Source of the DNA: Lachnospiraceae bacterium
GTDB taxonomy: Bacteria; Bacillota; Clostridia; Lachnospirales; Lachnospiraceae
NCBI GenBank assembly: GCA_022767285.1
Contig: JALENY010000035.1
Location: 1 to 32,781, forward strand
Reading direction: 5' to 3'
DNA length: 32,781 nucleotides
Below are positions 8,247 to 15,611 of the stretch, in pieces. The notes beneath the pieces are model-generated. The model was not told where the DNA came from. It searched no databases and saw only the letters and a program-made list of their open reading frames with translations. How positions within the stretch are numbered: position 1 is the stretch's first letter; each line of letters opens with the position of its first letter. The translations under genes and the position numbers were made by a program.

Positions 8247-8279
8247 TTTCTTACGTTGGAGTATTGTGTTGAACATTTT

Positions 8280-8726
8280 TTAAATATAGTACATATCCTG
8301 ACTGTACTCTTTGTGATCCAGATATTTTTTTCTCAGTTCATCCAGTGTGATATTCTTGAGTACCTGATCCAGCTGTTCATTCAGCCGGTCAATGACCAGA
8401 TTCTGAATACTGGCTGAAATGCCCTGTCCATGGGTATCCTCCGGCAGCTCCTCCTCTTCAATCAGGTAGCTGCCGTCCAGCGCCTCCAGAATCTCAGCTA
8501 CCGTCAAATCTGCCGGATCCACATTCAGCCGGTAACCGCCCTGAGAGCCTTTGATTCCTCGTACAATTCCCGCTCTGCGCAGGTTTGCAAATACCTGTTC
8601 CAGATACTGTGGAGAAATACCGTTGCGCTCTGCTATGTTTCCCAGTACCATGTATTCATTTCCGGAATGAACGGACAAATCAATCAAAGCTCTGAGACCA
8701 TATCTGCATTTTTTCGATATTTTCAT
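8280..8726 (-). CDS. cymR: CymR-like Rrf2-family regulator of cysteine metabolism
   Basis: A 148-residue Rrf2 winged-helix protein starting MKISKKCRYGLRALIDLSVH, with wing GIKGSQGGYRL. It has no cysteines in the region where IscR carries its cluster ligands (about residues 90-106), so it should not bind Fe-S. Its C-terminus ends DMYYI. Bacillus CymR also ends in a hydrophobic tail with Ile that docks into the CysK active site, so that CysK acts as co-repressor when cysteine is plentiful. Being in the same operon as cysK supports that role here. I start at ATG 8726 because GGAGG precedes it by six bases; a GTG at 8738 lies upstream of that site. Confidence 0.82.
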   Translation of the reverse strand: MKISKKCRYGLRALIDLSVHSGNEYMVLGNIAERNGISPQYLEQVFANLRRAGIVRGIKGSQGGYRLNVDPADLTVAEILEALDGSYLIEEEELPEDTHGQGISASIQNLVIDRLNEQLDQVLKNITLDELRKKYLDHKEYSQDMYYI

Positions 8727-8752
8727 AATTACCTCCACATTTTTTTTCGTTC

Positions 8753-8793
8753 GGAGTCAGCGAAGTCTGCCTTTCGGGACTTCGCCAGCCTCC
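8753..8793. other. Hairpin between metY and cymR
   Basis: GCGAAGTC (8760-8767) pairs with GACTTCGC (8778-8785), flanked by GGAG/CTCC. T6 follows only on the + strand (8797-8802), so it would act as a terminator for antisense transcription. For the - strand operon it is an intercistronic hairpin just upstream of the cymR ribosome binding site. Confidence 0.5.
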
Positions 8794-8803
8794 CTGTTTT
8801 TTC

Positions 8804-10117
8804 TTATTCCTGCACGGCCTTAAATGCCTCTTCCAGATCCTGAATGATGTCATCAATGTTTTCTGTACCGATGGACAGACGAATGGTATTCGGCTTAATT
8901 CCCTGATCCAGCAGTTCTTCTTCTGTACACTGGCTGTGTGTGGTGGTAGCCGGATGGATAACGAGAGATTTTACATCTGCCACATTTGCCAGCAGCGAGA
9001 ACAGTTCCAGATTATCAATAAAGTCTTTCGCCTTCTGGGCATCACCTTTGATCTCAAACGTGAAGATGGAACCGCCGCCGTTCGGGAAGTATTTCTTATA
9101 TAAAGCCTGCTGGCTCTCATCCTCCGTTACTGACGGATGATGTACTGCCTCTACCTGCGGATGATTGTTCAGATATTCTACTACTTTCAGTGCGTTTGCA
9201 ACATGACGTTCCACTCTCAGAGACAGTGTCTCAAGTCCCTGCAGGAAGAAAAATGCATGGAACGGAGACAGGGTTGCGCCGGTATCACGCAGAAGAATTG
9301 CACGGATTTTTGTTACAAACGCTGCTGCACCAACTGCTTTTGTAAAGCTGATTCCATGATAGCTGGGGTTCGGTTCTGTCAGGGATGCAAATTTTCCGGA
9401 TGCTTCCCAGTCAAACTTACCGCTGTCCACAATAACGCCGCCGATGGTCGTTCCGTGTCCACCGATGAATTTTGTTGCAGAATGTACTACGATATCTGCG
9501 CCGTACTCGATGGGACGTACCAGATACGGAGTGGCAAAAGTATTATCTACAACCAGCGGGATTTTATGTTTATGCGCAAGATTAGCAATGGTTTCAATAT
9601 CAACAACATCCGAATTGGGGTTTCCGAGCGTCTCAATGAAAATGGCTTTTGTATTATCCTGGATTGCCCCTTCTACTTCCTCGAGATTGAAAATATCCAC
9701 AAAGGTTGTTGTAACACCGTACTGGGGAAGCGTATGAGCCAACAGGTTGTAGGAACCGCCGTAAATATTCTTTGCAGATACGATATGGTCACCGTTCTGA
9801 GCCAGATTTTCGATGGTATAAGTGATAGCTGCTGCTCCGGAAGCAACTGCAAGTGCTGCTACGCCTCCTTCCAGCGCTGCAATACGCTTTTCAAATACAT
9901 CCTCGGTAGGATTCGTAAGACGTCCGTAAATATTTCCCGCGTCAGACAGGCCAAAACGTGCTGCTGCGTGATCGCTGTTCCGGAATACGTAGGATGAAGT
10001 CTGGTAAATAGGCACTGCTCTGGCATCCGTAACCGGATCCGGCTGTTCCTGGCCAACATGAAGCTGTAATGTTTCAAATTTGAATTTTCTGTTTTCTCTT
10101 GTAATTTTTTCTCCCAT
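8804..10117 (-). CDS. metY: O-acetylhomoserine (thiol)-lyase
   Basis: A 437-residue PLP enzyme of the Cys/Met metabolism family, cytoplasmic. It makes homocysteine (or methionine) from O-acetylhomoserine and sulfide or methanethiol. The PLP lysine is Lys216 in VVHSATKFIGGHG, the opening FETLQLHVGQEQPDPVTDAR is typical of MetY, and the length (about 430) separates it from the shorter cystathionine enzymes. GAGGAAC precedes ATG 10117. It is downstream of cysK in the same direction with a 64-bp gap, so both sulfide-fixing routes are co-transcribed. A minor cysteine synthase activity is common in this family. Confidence 0.93.
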   Translation of the reverse strand: MGEKITRENRKFKFETLQLHVGQEQPDPVTDARAVPIYQTSSYVFRNSDHAAARFGLSDAGNIYGRLTNPTEDVFEKRIAALEGGVAALAVASGAAAITYTIENLAQNGDHIVSAKNIYGGSYNLLAHTLPQYGVTTTFVDIFNLEEVEGAIQDNTKAIFIETLGNPNSDVVDIETIANLAHKHKIPLVVDNTFATPYLVRPIEYGADIVVHSATKFIGGHGTTIGGVIVDSGKFDWEASGKFASLTEPNPSYHGISFTKAVGAAAFVTKIRAILLRDTGATLSPFHAFFFLQGLETLSLRVERHVANALKVVEYLNNHPQVEAVHHPSVTEDESQQALYKKYFPNGGGSIFTFEIKGDAQKAKDFIDNLELFSLLANVADVKSLVIHPATTTHSQCTEEELLDQGIKPNTIRLSIGTENIDDIIQDLEEAFKAVQE

Positions 10118-10181
10118 GATCTTAGTTCCTCACTTTTTCAAATTTATGTCACATACTATAATTATTTCTGATTTTATGGAT

Positions 10182-11114
10182 TTACTCGGTAAAAAGCGGA
10201 GTAGAATAATATCTGTCACCGGTATCCGGAAGCAATGCTACGATGGTCTTTCCTTTATTCTCCGGACGTTTTGCCAGCTGAATGGCCGCATATAATGCTG
10301 CACCGGAAGAGATTCCAACCAACACGCCTTCTTTCTTTGCCAGAAGTTTGCCTGTTGCAAATGCATCATCATTTTCAATTTTAATAATTTCATCGTATAT
10401 TTTCGTATTCAGTACATCCGGTACAAATCCGGCACCGATACCCTGAATTTTATGAGGACCGCCTTTTCCTTCGGACAATACCGGAGAGCCTGCCGGTTCT
10501 ACTGCCACAACCTTTACATCCGGATTCTGAGATTTCAGATATTCACCGGTTCCTGTCAGAGTACCGCCGGTTCCGACACCAGCTACAAAATAATCTACTT
10601 TTCCATCTGTGTCATTCCAGATTTCCGGGCCTGTGGTGCTTCTGTGGATAGCGGGGTTAGCCGGGTTTACAAACTGGCCCGGAATGAAGCTTCCCGGTAT
10701 CTCAGCGGCCAGTTCTTCTGCTTTTGCAATGGCACCTTTCATGCCTTTCGCTCCCTCAGTCAGAACCAGTTCAGCGCCGTATGCCTTCAGGATGTTTCTT
10801 CTCTCAACACTCATGGTCTCCGGCATGGTAAGAATGATGCGATATCCTTTGGCTGCTGCAATGGATGCAAGACCGATTCCGGTATTTCCTGATGTGGGCT
10901 CGATGATCACGGATCCTTCTTTTAAAATTCCTTTTTCCTCAGCATCTTCAATCATTGCTTTTGCAATTCTGTCTTTTACGCTTCCTGCCGGATTAAAGTA
11001 TTCCAGTTTCACTAAAATCGTAGCTTCCAGTCCAAGCTCTTTCTCTACATTAGCAACCTCCACCAGAGGGGTATTTCCGATCAAACCAAGTGTTCCTTTA
11101 TAAATATTAGACAT
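10182..11114 (-). CDS. cysK: Cysteine synthase A (O-acetylserine thiol-lyase)
   Basis: A 310-residue fold-type II PLP enzyme making cysteine from O-acetylserine and sulfide. PLP Lys47 lies in NPAGSVKDR, the phosphate/substrate loop is TSGNTG (74-79), and GIGAGFVP is also present. Length and motifs are those of CysK. AAGGAGA lies before ATG 11114. Transcription starts from the consensus promoter at 11174-11202. In Firmicutes CysK also forms a complex with CymR, whose probable gene is two positions downstream in the same operon. Confidence 0.95.
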   Translation of the reverse strand: MSNIYKGTLGLIGNTPLVEVANVEKELGLEATILVKLEYFNPAGSVKDRIAKAMIEDAEEKGILKEGSVIIEPTSGNTGIGLASIAAAKGYRIILTMPETMSVERRNILKAYGAELVLTEGAKGMKGAIAKAEELAAEIPGSFIPGQFVNPANPAIHRSTTGPEIWNDTDGKVDYFVAGVGTGGTLTGTGEYLKSQNPDVKVVAVEPAGSPVLSEGKGGPHKIQGIGAGFVPDVLNTKIYDEIIKIENDDAFATGKLLAKKEGVLVGISSGAALYAAIQLAKRPENKGKTIVALLPDTGDRYYSTPLFTE

Positions 11115-11148
11115 CGTGTTCTCCTTTCCAAATTCATTCCTACTAATT

Positions 11149-11166
11149 TGATATGTTTTATATGTT
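11149..11166 (-). promoter_or_regulatory. Tandem 9-mer operator candidate in the cysK leader
   Basis: On the + strand TGATATGTT (11149-11157) is followed directly by TTATATGTT (11158-11166), and 16 contiguous bases are identical to 30490-30505 in the other large promoter. It begins eight bases downstream of the -10 element, over or just after the start site, which is a repressor position. A second element, AATTCATTCCTACTAATTT (11131-11149), and the related ATATTCCTACTTTT (11177-11190) share the block ATTCCTACT, whose complement AGTAGGAAT resembles the GGAAT core of CymR sites. Binding by CymR is inferred. Confidence 0.5.
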
Positions 11167-11173
11167 GTTCTAA

Positions 11174-11202
11174 ATTATATTCCTACTTTTCCAATATGTC
11201 AA
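11174..11202 (-). promoter_or_regulatory. Consensus sigma-A promoter of cysK-metY-cymR
   Basis: Read on the minus strand, TTGACA (11202-11197) and TATAAT (11179-11174) are separated by exactly 17 bp. Both hexamers are perfect, so a strong repressor would be needed to turn the operon down. Confidence 0.9.
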
Positions 11203-11297
11203 CTATTTTTTTAATATTTTTCATATTATTTTTGCGTGTTTTTTCCGGATGTTTTGCGGTCTTCTCCTCTTAATAAGAAAATGGCAAACGAAAAAAT

Positions 11298-11321
11298 GTG
11301 GGGGACAATATCATCCTCCAC
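11298..11321 (-). terminator. Terminator after the IscR-like gene
   Basis: On the minus strand GTGGAGGA pairs with TCCCCCAC (one wobble), and ATTTTTT follows. It isolates this regulator from the cysK promoter. The region 11322-11432 holds only a decayed-looking partial repeat of the end of the regulator gene (GATATTGCCGGGCA near 11443 and GATACTGCCGGTCA near 11380). Confidence 0.7.
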
Positions 11322-11432
11322 ACATCTCGCGTGCATACAGCTCCATTGTATTTCATTTTTCATCGGACTGACCGGCAGTATCTGTAAAATCAGCTCTTCT
11401 GTTCTTTATTTTTCATCAGCTCGATGGCAGAG

Positions 11433-11876
11433 TCATTGCCCGGCAATATCTGCAGAATCATTCTGCTTCTTTTCATTTTGAACCAAATCAGCAAGCGTAA
11501 CGCTGTCTACATATTCACTGACCACTTTCCACATTCCTTCCCAGAAAGAAAGAGAAGTACAGTGATCTTTTCGCGGACAGCGATTGGGTGTATCCTCAAT
11601 GCAGGCGATCGGTGACAGACTTCCTTCTGTTGTGCGAAGGATTTCTCCGGCTGTATACTCCTCCGGTTTTCTGGCAAGCATGTATCCGCCATTATTGCCC
11701 CGGTAGCTTTTCACGTATCCGGCCTTTGTCAGAAGCGGCATTATCTGCTCCATATATTTCAATGTGATGCACTGCCGTTCTGATATATCCTTCAGACGTA
11801 TGAATTCTCCATTGTCATGTACTGCCAGGTCTGCCATAATTCTCAGGGCATATCGTCCTTTCGTAGAAATTTTCAT
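11433..11876 (-). CDS. IscR-like Rrf2-family regulator with Fe-S cysteines
   Basis: A 147-residue Rrf2 protein starting MKISTKGRYALRIMADLAVH. Unlike the neighbouring CymR-like protein it has Cys92, Cys100 and Cys106 (C-x7-C-x5-C), close to the IscR cluster ligands Cys92, Cys98 and Cys104, so it probably carries a [2Fe-2S] or [4Fe-4S] cluster and senses iron-sulfur, redox or NO status. I start at ATG 11876 (AAAGGA upstream). An upstream start at 11972 would add 32 residues without family similarity. No isc or suf genes are in view. Its 5' region holds GTTGG-TGC-CCAAC (11961-11973), a possible autoregulatory dyad. Confidence 0.83.
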   Translation of the reverse strand: MKISTKGRYALRIMADLAVHDNGEFIRLKDISERQCITLKYMEQIMPLLTKAGYVKSYRGNNGGYMLARKPEEYTAGEILRTTEGSLSPIACIEDTPNRCPRKDHCTSLSFWEGMWKVVSEYVDSVTLADLVQNEKKQNDSADIAGQ

Positions 11877-12067
11877 ATTTCTTTCATTCCTTTCATTCTG
11901 CCATGATTCACGTGCATTTATCAACATGCCTGTCCGAACGCACATTCTCATTCGTGGGGTGTTGGTGCCCAACTGGTTATTTATGGTCAGTATATCATAA
12001 AATATTATAAAGAGCCAGCATTCCTATGATATCTTTTTTACACGAAACTTTTTTACACCGCTCTCTG

Positions 12068-12234
12068 TTAAGACGCACAACGCCAAACCCACAGCCCAAA
12101 AAATCCATATGGAAATGTCACTTCCGCATAATCATCCAATTCCTCTTCCATTGCGCGAACACCTTTTTGATATGATCCGGCACATCTTTTTCCGATTTCA
12201 GGATCCGATTGAAATCACAGCCTTGTTTTTTCAT
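12068..12234 (-). pseudogene. Small frameshifted gene, function unknown
   Basis: AGGAG stands four bases before ATG 12234, which opens MKKQGCDFNRILKSEKDVPD and ends after 38 codons at 12118. In the -1 frame, from just after the codons AAA AAG, the chain continues RAMEEELDDYAEVTFPYGFF to a stop at 12068. The acidic MEEELDDYAE part looks like genuine protein, so one base was probably lost. The sequence C-AAA-AAG at the junction could also allow -1 slippage. I do not recognise the family. It is divergent from the DtxR/MntR-like gene. Confidence 0.45.
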
Positions 12235-12251
12235 TTAACTCCTGTTATAAT
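12223..12251 (+). promoter_or_regulatory. Promoter of the DtxR/MntR-like gene
   Basis: TTGTTT (12223-12228) and a perfect TATAAT (12246-12251) are spaced by 17 bp. The leader carries GCTAACTAA (12277-12285), an inverted match to the AGTTAG half-site in the yclN leader, then AAGGGAGG five bases before the ATG. Confidence 0.7.
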
Positions 12252-12301
12252 ATGGTAAACTTCGAATAGCAGAAGCTAACTAAAAGTCAAGGGAGGCATT
12301 T

Positions 12302-12688
12302 ATGCGTAACAATCGTTCTTCGGAAGACTATCTGGAAACCATTTTAATTTTAAGCAAGAAACTGCCTGTGGTGCGCTCTGTCGATATCGCGGTCGAGTTA
12401 AATTATTCAAAGGCCAGCGTAAGTGTAGCCATGAAACACCTGCGTGAACGCGATTGCATTGAAGTAAGCCATGCAGGTTTTATTACATTGACCGAAAAAG
12501 GACAGGAGATTGCAACCCGTATCTATGAGCGCCACACAGTGCTCTCAAACTGGCTGATTTCCCTGGGAGTAAATCCGAAAACAGCTCTGGTAGATGCCTG
12601 TGAAATGGAGCACCAGATGAGCGAGGAAAGTTTTAAAGCAATGAAAGATTTCATTGATCAACATATGAATGAAACGAAACAGGGATAG
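12302..12688 (+). CDS. DtxR/MntR-family metal-dependent repressor
   Basis: A 128-residue protein with an N-terminal winged helix (SSEDYLETILIL opening; recognition region ELNYSKASVSVAMKHL) and a short dimerisation/metal domain containing HTVLSNWLISLGV and ACEMEHQMSEE, where Glu and His residues of the family bind Mn(II) or Fe(II). It lacks the SH3-like third domain of DtxR/IdeR, as MntR does. Which metal it senses cannot be read from sequence alone. With a siderophore transporter in the same window an iron role is tempting, but it lies 7 kb from that operon's end. Confidence 0.85.
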   Translation: MRNNRSSEDYLETILILSKKLPVVRSVDIAVELNYSKASVSVAMKHLRERDCIEVSHAGFITLTEKGQEIATRIYERHTVLSNWLISLGVNPKTALVDACEMEHQMSEESFKAMKDFIDQHMNETKQG

Positions 12689-12732
12689 AAAAGGGCGGCC
12701 GCAAAAAGCCGTCCTTTTTCTATCCCTGTTTC
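12676..12732. terminator. Long bidirectional terminator between the metal repressor and the ACP gene
   Basis: GAAACAGGGATAGAAAAGG (12676-12694) pairs with a complementary arm at 12713-12732, one bulged base, and an inner GGC/GCC closes a short A-rich loop. The stem includes the stop codon of the repressor gene. The A- and T-rich inner arms and flanks suit termination of converging transcripts. Confidence 0.75.
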
Positions 12733-12759
12733 TGAAAATACCATTTTTGAGTCGGTTAT

Positions 12760-13002
12760 CTATTTCGTCAGAATCGAACACACAACCCGGCACAAATCCC
12801 CTACTGTGCGCACGCTGCGCAGAGCTGCAGCCGGGATTTCGATTCCAAAAGCGTCTTCCAGATCATTCAGCATAACAAAAGCCTCCACGGAGGAAAGCCC
12901 CATATCTTCATAGAGGCTCGTCTCTTCCGTCAATTCCAGTTCTGTTTCCGTCGAGTTCAGTACCACATTAATAATTTCTTTATTTAGCTCCTGAACGGTC
13001 AT
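12760..13002 (-). CDS. Acyl carrier protein (dedicated, cluster-encoded)
   Basis: An 80-residue ACP/PCP-like protein. The phosphopantetheine attachment site is Ser38 in DMGLSSVEAF, and the acidic helix around it is typical. It is more divergent than the fatty-acid ACP (no DSL triplet). Its ATG touches the TAA of the AMP-ligase gene, and a near-perfect ribosome binding site, GGAGGTGAT, lies inside the end of that gene, so translation is tightly coupled. It most likely accepts the acyl or aminoacyl group activated by that ligase, as DltC does from DltA. Last gene of the cluster. Confidence 0.88.
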   Translation of the reverse strand: MTVQELNKEIINVVLNSTETELELTEETSLYEDMGLSSVEAFVMLNDLEDAFGIEIPAAALRSVRTVGDLCRVVCSILTK

Positions 13003-14526
13003 TTATGAATCACCTCCCGTCACACTGCGCCGTATCATTTTACCTGCTGTCGTTTTAGCAAAAGTCTGCTCTGTAAAGTGCACTTTCTGTATCTGTTTAT
13101 AGATCGGCACCTGCCCATTATACTGCGCAACTGCTTTCCCGATGCGGTCTCTTATTTCACATTTTTCTTTTTCACTGCTGTCCTGCGGAAAACACGGGAA
13201 GATGGTGGCCGTGATCAGGTTCTGTTCGACACCGACCAAAATCTCGCTGATTTCTTTACAGGCATGGAGTTTTGCCTCGATTGCCTCCGGGCTGACGTTT
13301 TCTCCGTTGGAAAGAATGATCAGATTCTTCCGACGCCCGGTCAGATACAGGTATCCTTCATCATCGGCACGGCACAGATCTCCGGTGGCATACCATCCGT
13401 CTTTCAGCACCTCTTTTGTTGCTTCCTCATCCCCATAATATCCCATCATAACCGCTTCACTTCGAAGCAGCAGTTCTCCATCCTCAATTCGCACTTCCAT
13501 CTCAGCAGGCGGCTTTCCGATGGTATCCGGGCGCTCCAGAGTCATTTCGCACAGGAATCCGATTCCGCCGGCTTCCGAGGCTCCGAAGCCCTGAAGGACC
13601 GTTATTTTTCTCTCCAGCAGCATCTGCAAAAGTTCCGAACAAAATGGAGCACCACCACAGTGAATGATACGCAGATTCCATCCCAGCCTCCGGCCATTTT
13701 CTCCTCCATTTTGAAGCTTTCGTGCAAGCATCCGGAGCATGGATGGCACTAGGAGCACATAATCCGGTTTCATGCATTCCAGATAGCGAAAAAAATATTT
13801 TAACTCATCCGCCAGACAGACCTCTGCTCCAAGATACAGTGCATTCAGCACCGGAGAGAAACCGGCCAGATGGTGGAAGGGAAGCACTGCAAGCAGAGCT
13901 TCAAATTTCCATTTGTTGATCCCGCTGCAGATACCGGCAATCAGACCGCGGCCAGACATCATGACAGCTTTGCTTTTATCGGTAGTTCCGGATGTAAAAA
14001 AAATGCACGCCAACTCTTCCGGCTTTGGTTCCGATTCAAAGGGGATTTCATCGTTTTCTGTGACCTGACTTTTGCTTTCAAAAGCCGAACCATTGTTTTC
14101 AATAGAAATCTTCCGTATTGTCTCCGGCAGCATCGCCTGACTTACGGCTTCCTCGGTCGACCTGTCATAAAAAATCGCATCCAGCTCAACTCTTTCCGTC
14201 AGTTCCCCGATCATTTCCGAATTTAATTCCCGATCCAGAAGTACTGCCACAGATCCGGCCCGAAGAACCGCACAGAAACTTACCAGCCACTCACAGCAGT
14301 TTTTCCCGATGATGCCAATACGCTTTCCCACAAGGCCCTGTGCTTTTAACCAACAGGAACACTGGCGAATTTGTCCAAAGAACTGTTCCGTAGAAATATT
14401 TATCACTTTAGTGCCTGTCATATATCGGATCACGTTTCTGCCAGCCAGTTCTTTTTCCAGCAAGTCCAACAGATGGCGCATATTTTTCACATTCTTTGCT
14501 TCGATCAATCTTCTTACTCTCCTCAT
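13003..14526 (-). CDS. AMP-forming acyl (or amino acid)-ACP ligase
   Basis: A 507-residue ANL-superfamily adenylating enzyme. Motifs: A3 FFTSGTTDKSK (176-186), A5 GFGASEAGG (313-321), A7 YATGDL (379-384), A8 GRRKN (397-401) followed by LSNGENVSPEAIE, and A10 Lys496 in TTAGKMIRR. It should form an acyl-adenylate and hand the acyl group to the adjacent ACP. I cannot tell a fatty acid from an amino acid or short acid; the sequence is not obviously DltA. ATG 14526 overlaps the acyltransferase stop (ATGA). A TTG at codon 7, after GAGGAG, is another possible start. Confidence 0.87.
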   Translation of the reverse strand: MRRVRRLIEAKNVKNMRHLLDLLEKELAGRNVIRYMTGTKVINISTEQFFGQIRQCSCWLKAQGLVGKRIGIIGKNCCEWLVSFCAVLRAGSVAVLLDRELNSEMIGELTERVELDAIFYDRSTEEAVSQAMLPETIRKISIENNGSAFESKSQVTENDEIPFESEPKPEELACIFFTSGTTDKSKAVMMSGRGLIAGICSGINKWKFEALLAVLPFHHLAGFSPVLNALYLGAEVCLADELKYFFRYLECMKPDYVLLVPSMLRMLARKLQNGGENGRRLGWNLRIIHCGGAPFCSELLQMLLERKITVLQGFGASEAGGIGFLCEMTLERPDTIGKPPAEMEVRIEDGELLLRSEAVMMGYYGDEEATKEVLKDGWYATGDLCRADDEGYLYLTGRRKNLIILSNGENVSPEAIEAKLHACKEISEILVGVEQNLITATIFPCFPQDSSEKEKCEIRDRIGKAVAQYNGQVPIYKQIQKVHFTEQTFAKTTAGKMIRRSVTGGDS

Positions 14527-15605
14527 AACTCAATGGTGATTTTCTTTTTCCTGTGCTTTTTCTTCCATTTTCGGATAACGCGGGAAATAATCCAATATAA
14601 CAGATATATCACCGCACTCCGGCAGACAAAACACAAAAGGATACCCAGCCACGGCTGATCAGAAAAGCCCGCACAAACACGATACCAGGGAAAAATATAT
14701 TTTTCATAAGCGTGAAGACACACGATCCAGATGGATTTCAATCCGATTTCTTCCAACAGTCCCAACAGTTTTCCTTTCCACTGACGCTTCATAAAACAGG
14801 CATACAGACGAAGAAGCAAAAAACCGGCACAGAACGTTCCGGCTACATCGATCAAGCCCAGTCGCCACACACAATCTGCAATGTCTACTTCTCCAAATGC
14901 TGCAGACAATGACAGGATGATCAGCATCATGCCCCAACACCAAAACGGCAGTTTTCTCTCAAGGAGTTGATTTCTCCGTATATAGTCTCCGGCAGCCAGA
15001 TACCCTGCAGACATTAGGGCCATAGGCAGACAAAAGGGCCATATTTTTGAGATAAGTGTCATGAGATAACTGATTATAACACATCCTGTAATAAGACAGC
15101 ATTGCAGAGGTTTTGATTTTATCTGCATAATTGCATTATAGATAATCCATCCCCCAAACAGAGCCAGAATAAACCATAAGCTGGCCACTGACTCAATGGG
15201 AATACCGAAGACACTGCTTCCGCCTGTTGCATTCAAGCCTAGCAGGTACGTCAGAACCAGTTCTCCGCCATGATCCATAAAAGGCCTCTGTTTTATCAGA
15301 GACAAAAGGACTTTGGTTCCCAAAATCGCAGCAGCAGTCAGGCAGTAAGGCTTTAACAAAAATTTGGTCTGAATGGACAGGCATTTTTTCATGCTGCGTT
15401 TGTAAAACCCAAATCCGCTGATCATAAAAAAGGCCGCAATGATTCCTCCGCCCAGTATACTCCCTGCACCGCTGACAGGATAAGCTGTATCCAATGTCAG
15501 TATATACAGGGCGACGGTATGTCCCAGCACGATCAACAGCATACCTATTCCGCGAGCCAGATTAAAATATCCAAGACTGTCACTTTTTCCCGGATCATTT
15601 CTCAT
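14523..15605 (-). CDS. Acyltransferase-3 family membrane protein
   Basis: A 360-residue integral membrane acyltransferase (OafA/OatA-like transmembrane domain). It opens with YFNLARGIGMLLIVLGH, the family's catalytic motif with Arg and His, and has about ten hydrophobic segments and a very basic C-terminal tail (IRKWKKKHRKKK). No extra SGNH domain is attached. Such proteins O-acylate sugars at the membrane, usually with acetyl or succinyl groups from CoA. Here an ACP and ligase are encoded immediately downstream, so an ACP-bound donor is possible. AGAGGAAG precedes ATG 15605, six bases after the upstream gene. Confidence 0.87.
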   Translation of the reverse strand: MRNDPGKSDSLGYFNLARGIGMLLIVLGHTVALYILTLDTAYPVSGAGSILGGGIIAAFFMISGFGFYKRSMKKCLSIQTKFLLKPYCLTAAAILGTKVLLSLIKQRPFMDHGGELVLTYLLGLNATGGSSVFGIPIESVASLWFILALFGGWIIYNAIMQIKSKPLQCCLITGCVIISYLMTLISKIWPFCLPMALMSAGYLAAGDYIRRNQLLERKLPFWCWGMMLIILSLSAAFGEVDIADCVWRLGLIDVAGTFCAGFLLLRLYACFMKRQWKGKLLGLLEEIGLKSIWIVCLHAYEKYIFPWYRVCAGFSDQPWLGILLCFVCRSAVIYLLYWIISRVIRKWKKKHRKKKITIEL

Positions 15606-15611
15606 TCTTTC

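Noticed and set aside
8753-8802. Terminator of metY.
   Set aside because: The T-run is on the opposite strand, so it cannot terminate the minus-strand operon.
9137-9997. A 286-codon plus-strand frame opposite metY.
   Set aside because: It is rich in Cys and has no domain, while the opposite strand is an intact PLP enzyme.
11115-11200. Possible T-box or SAM riboswitch before cysK.
   Set aside because: The leader is only about 55 nt and has neither the T-box sequence nor S-box motifs.
13078-14312. Several long plus-strand reading frames opposite the AMP-ligase gene.
   Set aside because: They are antisense to a gene with all ANL motifs and have no ribosome binding sites or recognisable domains.
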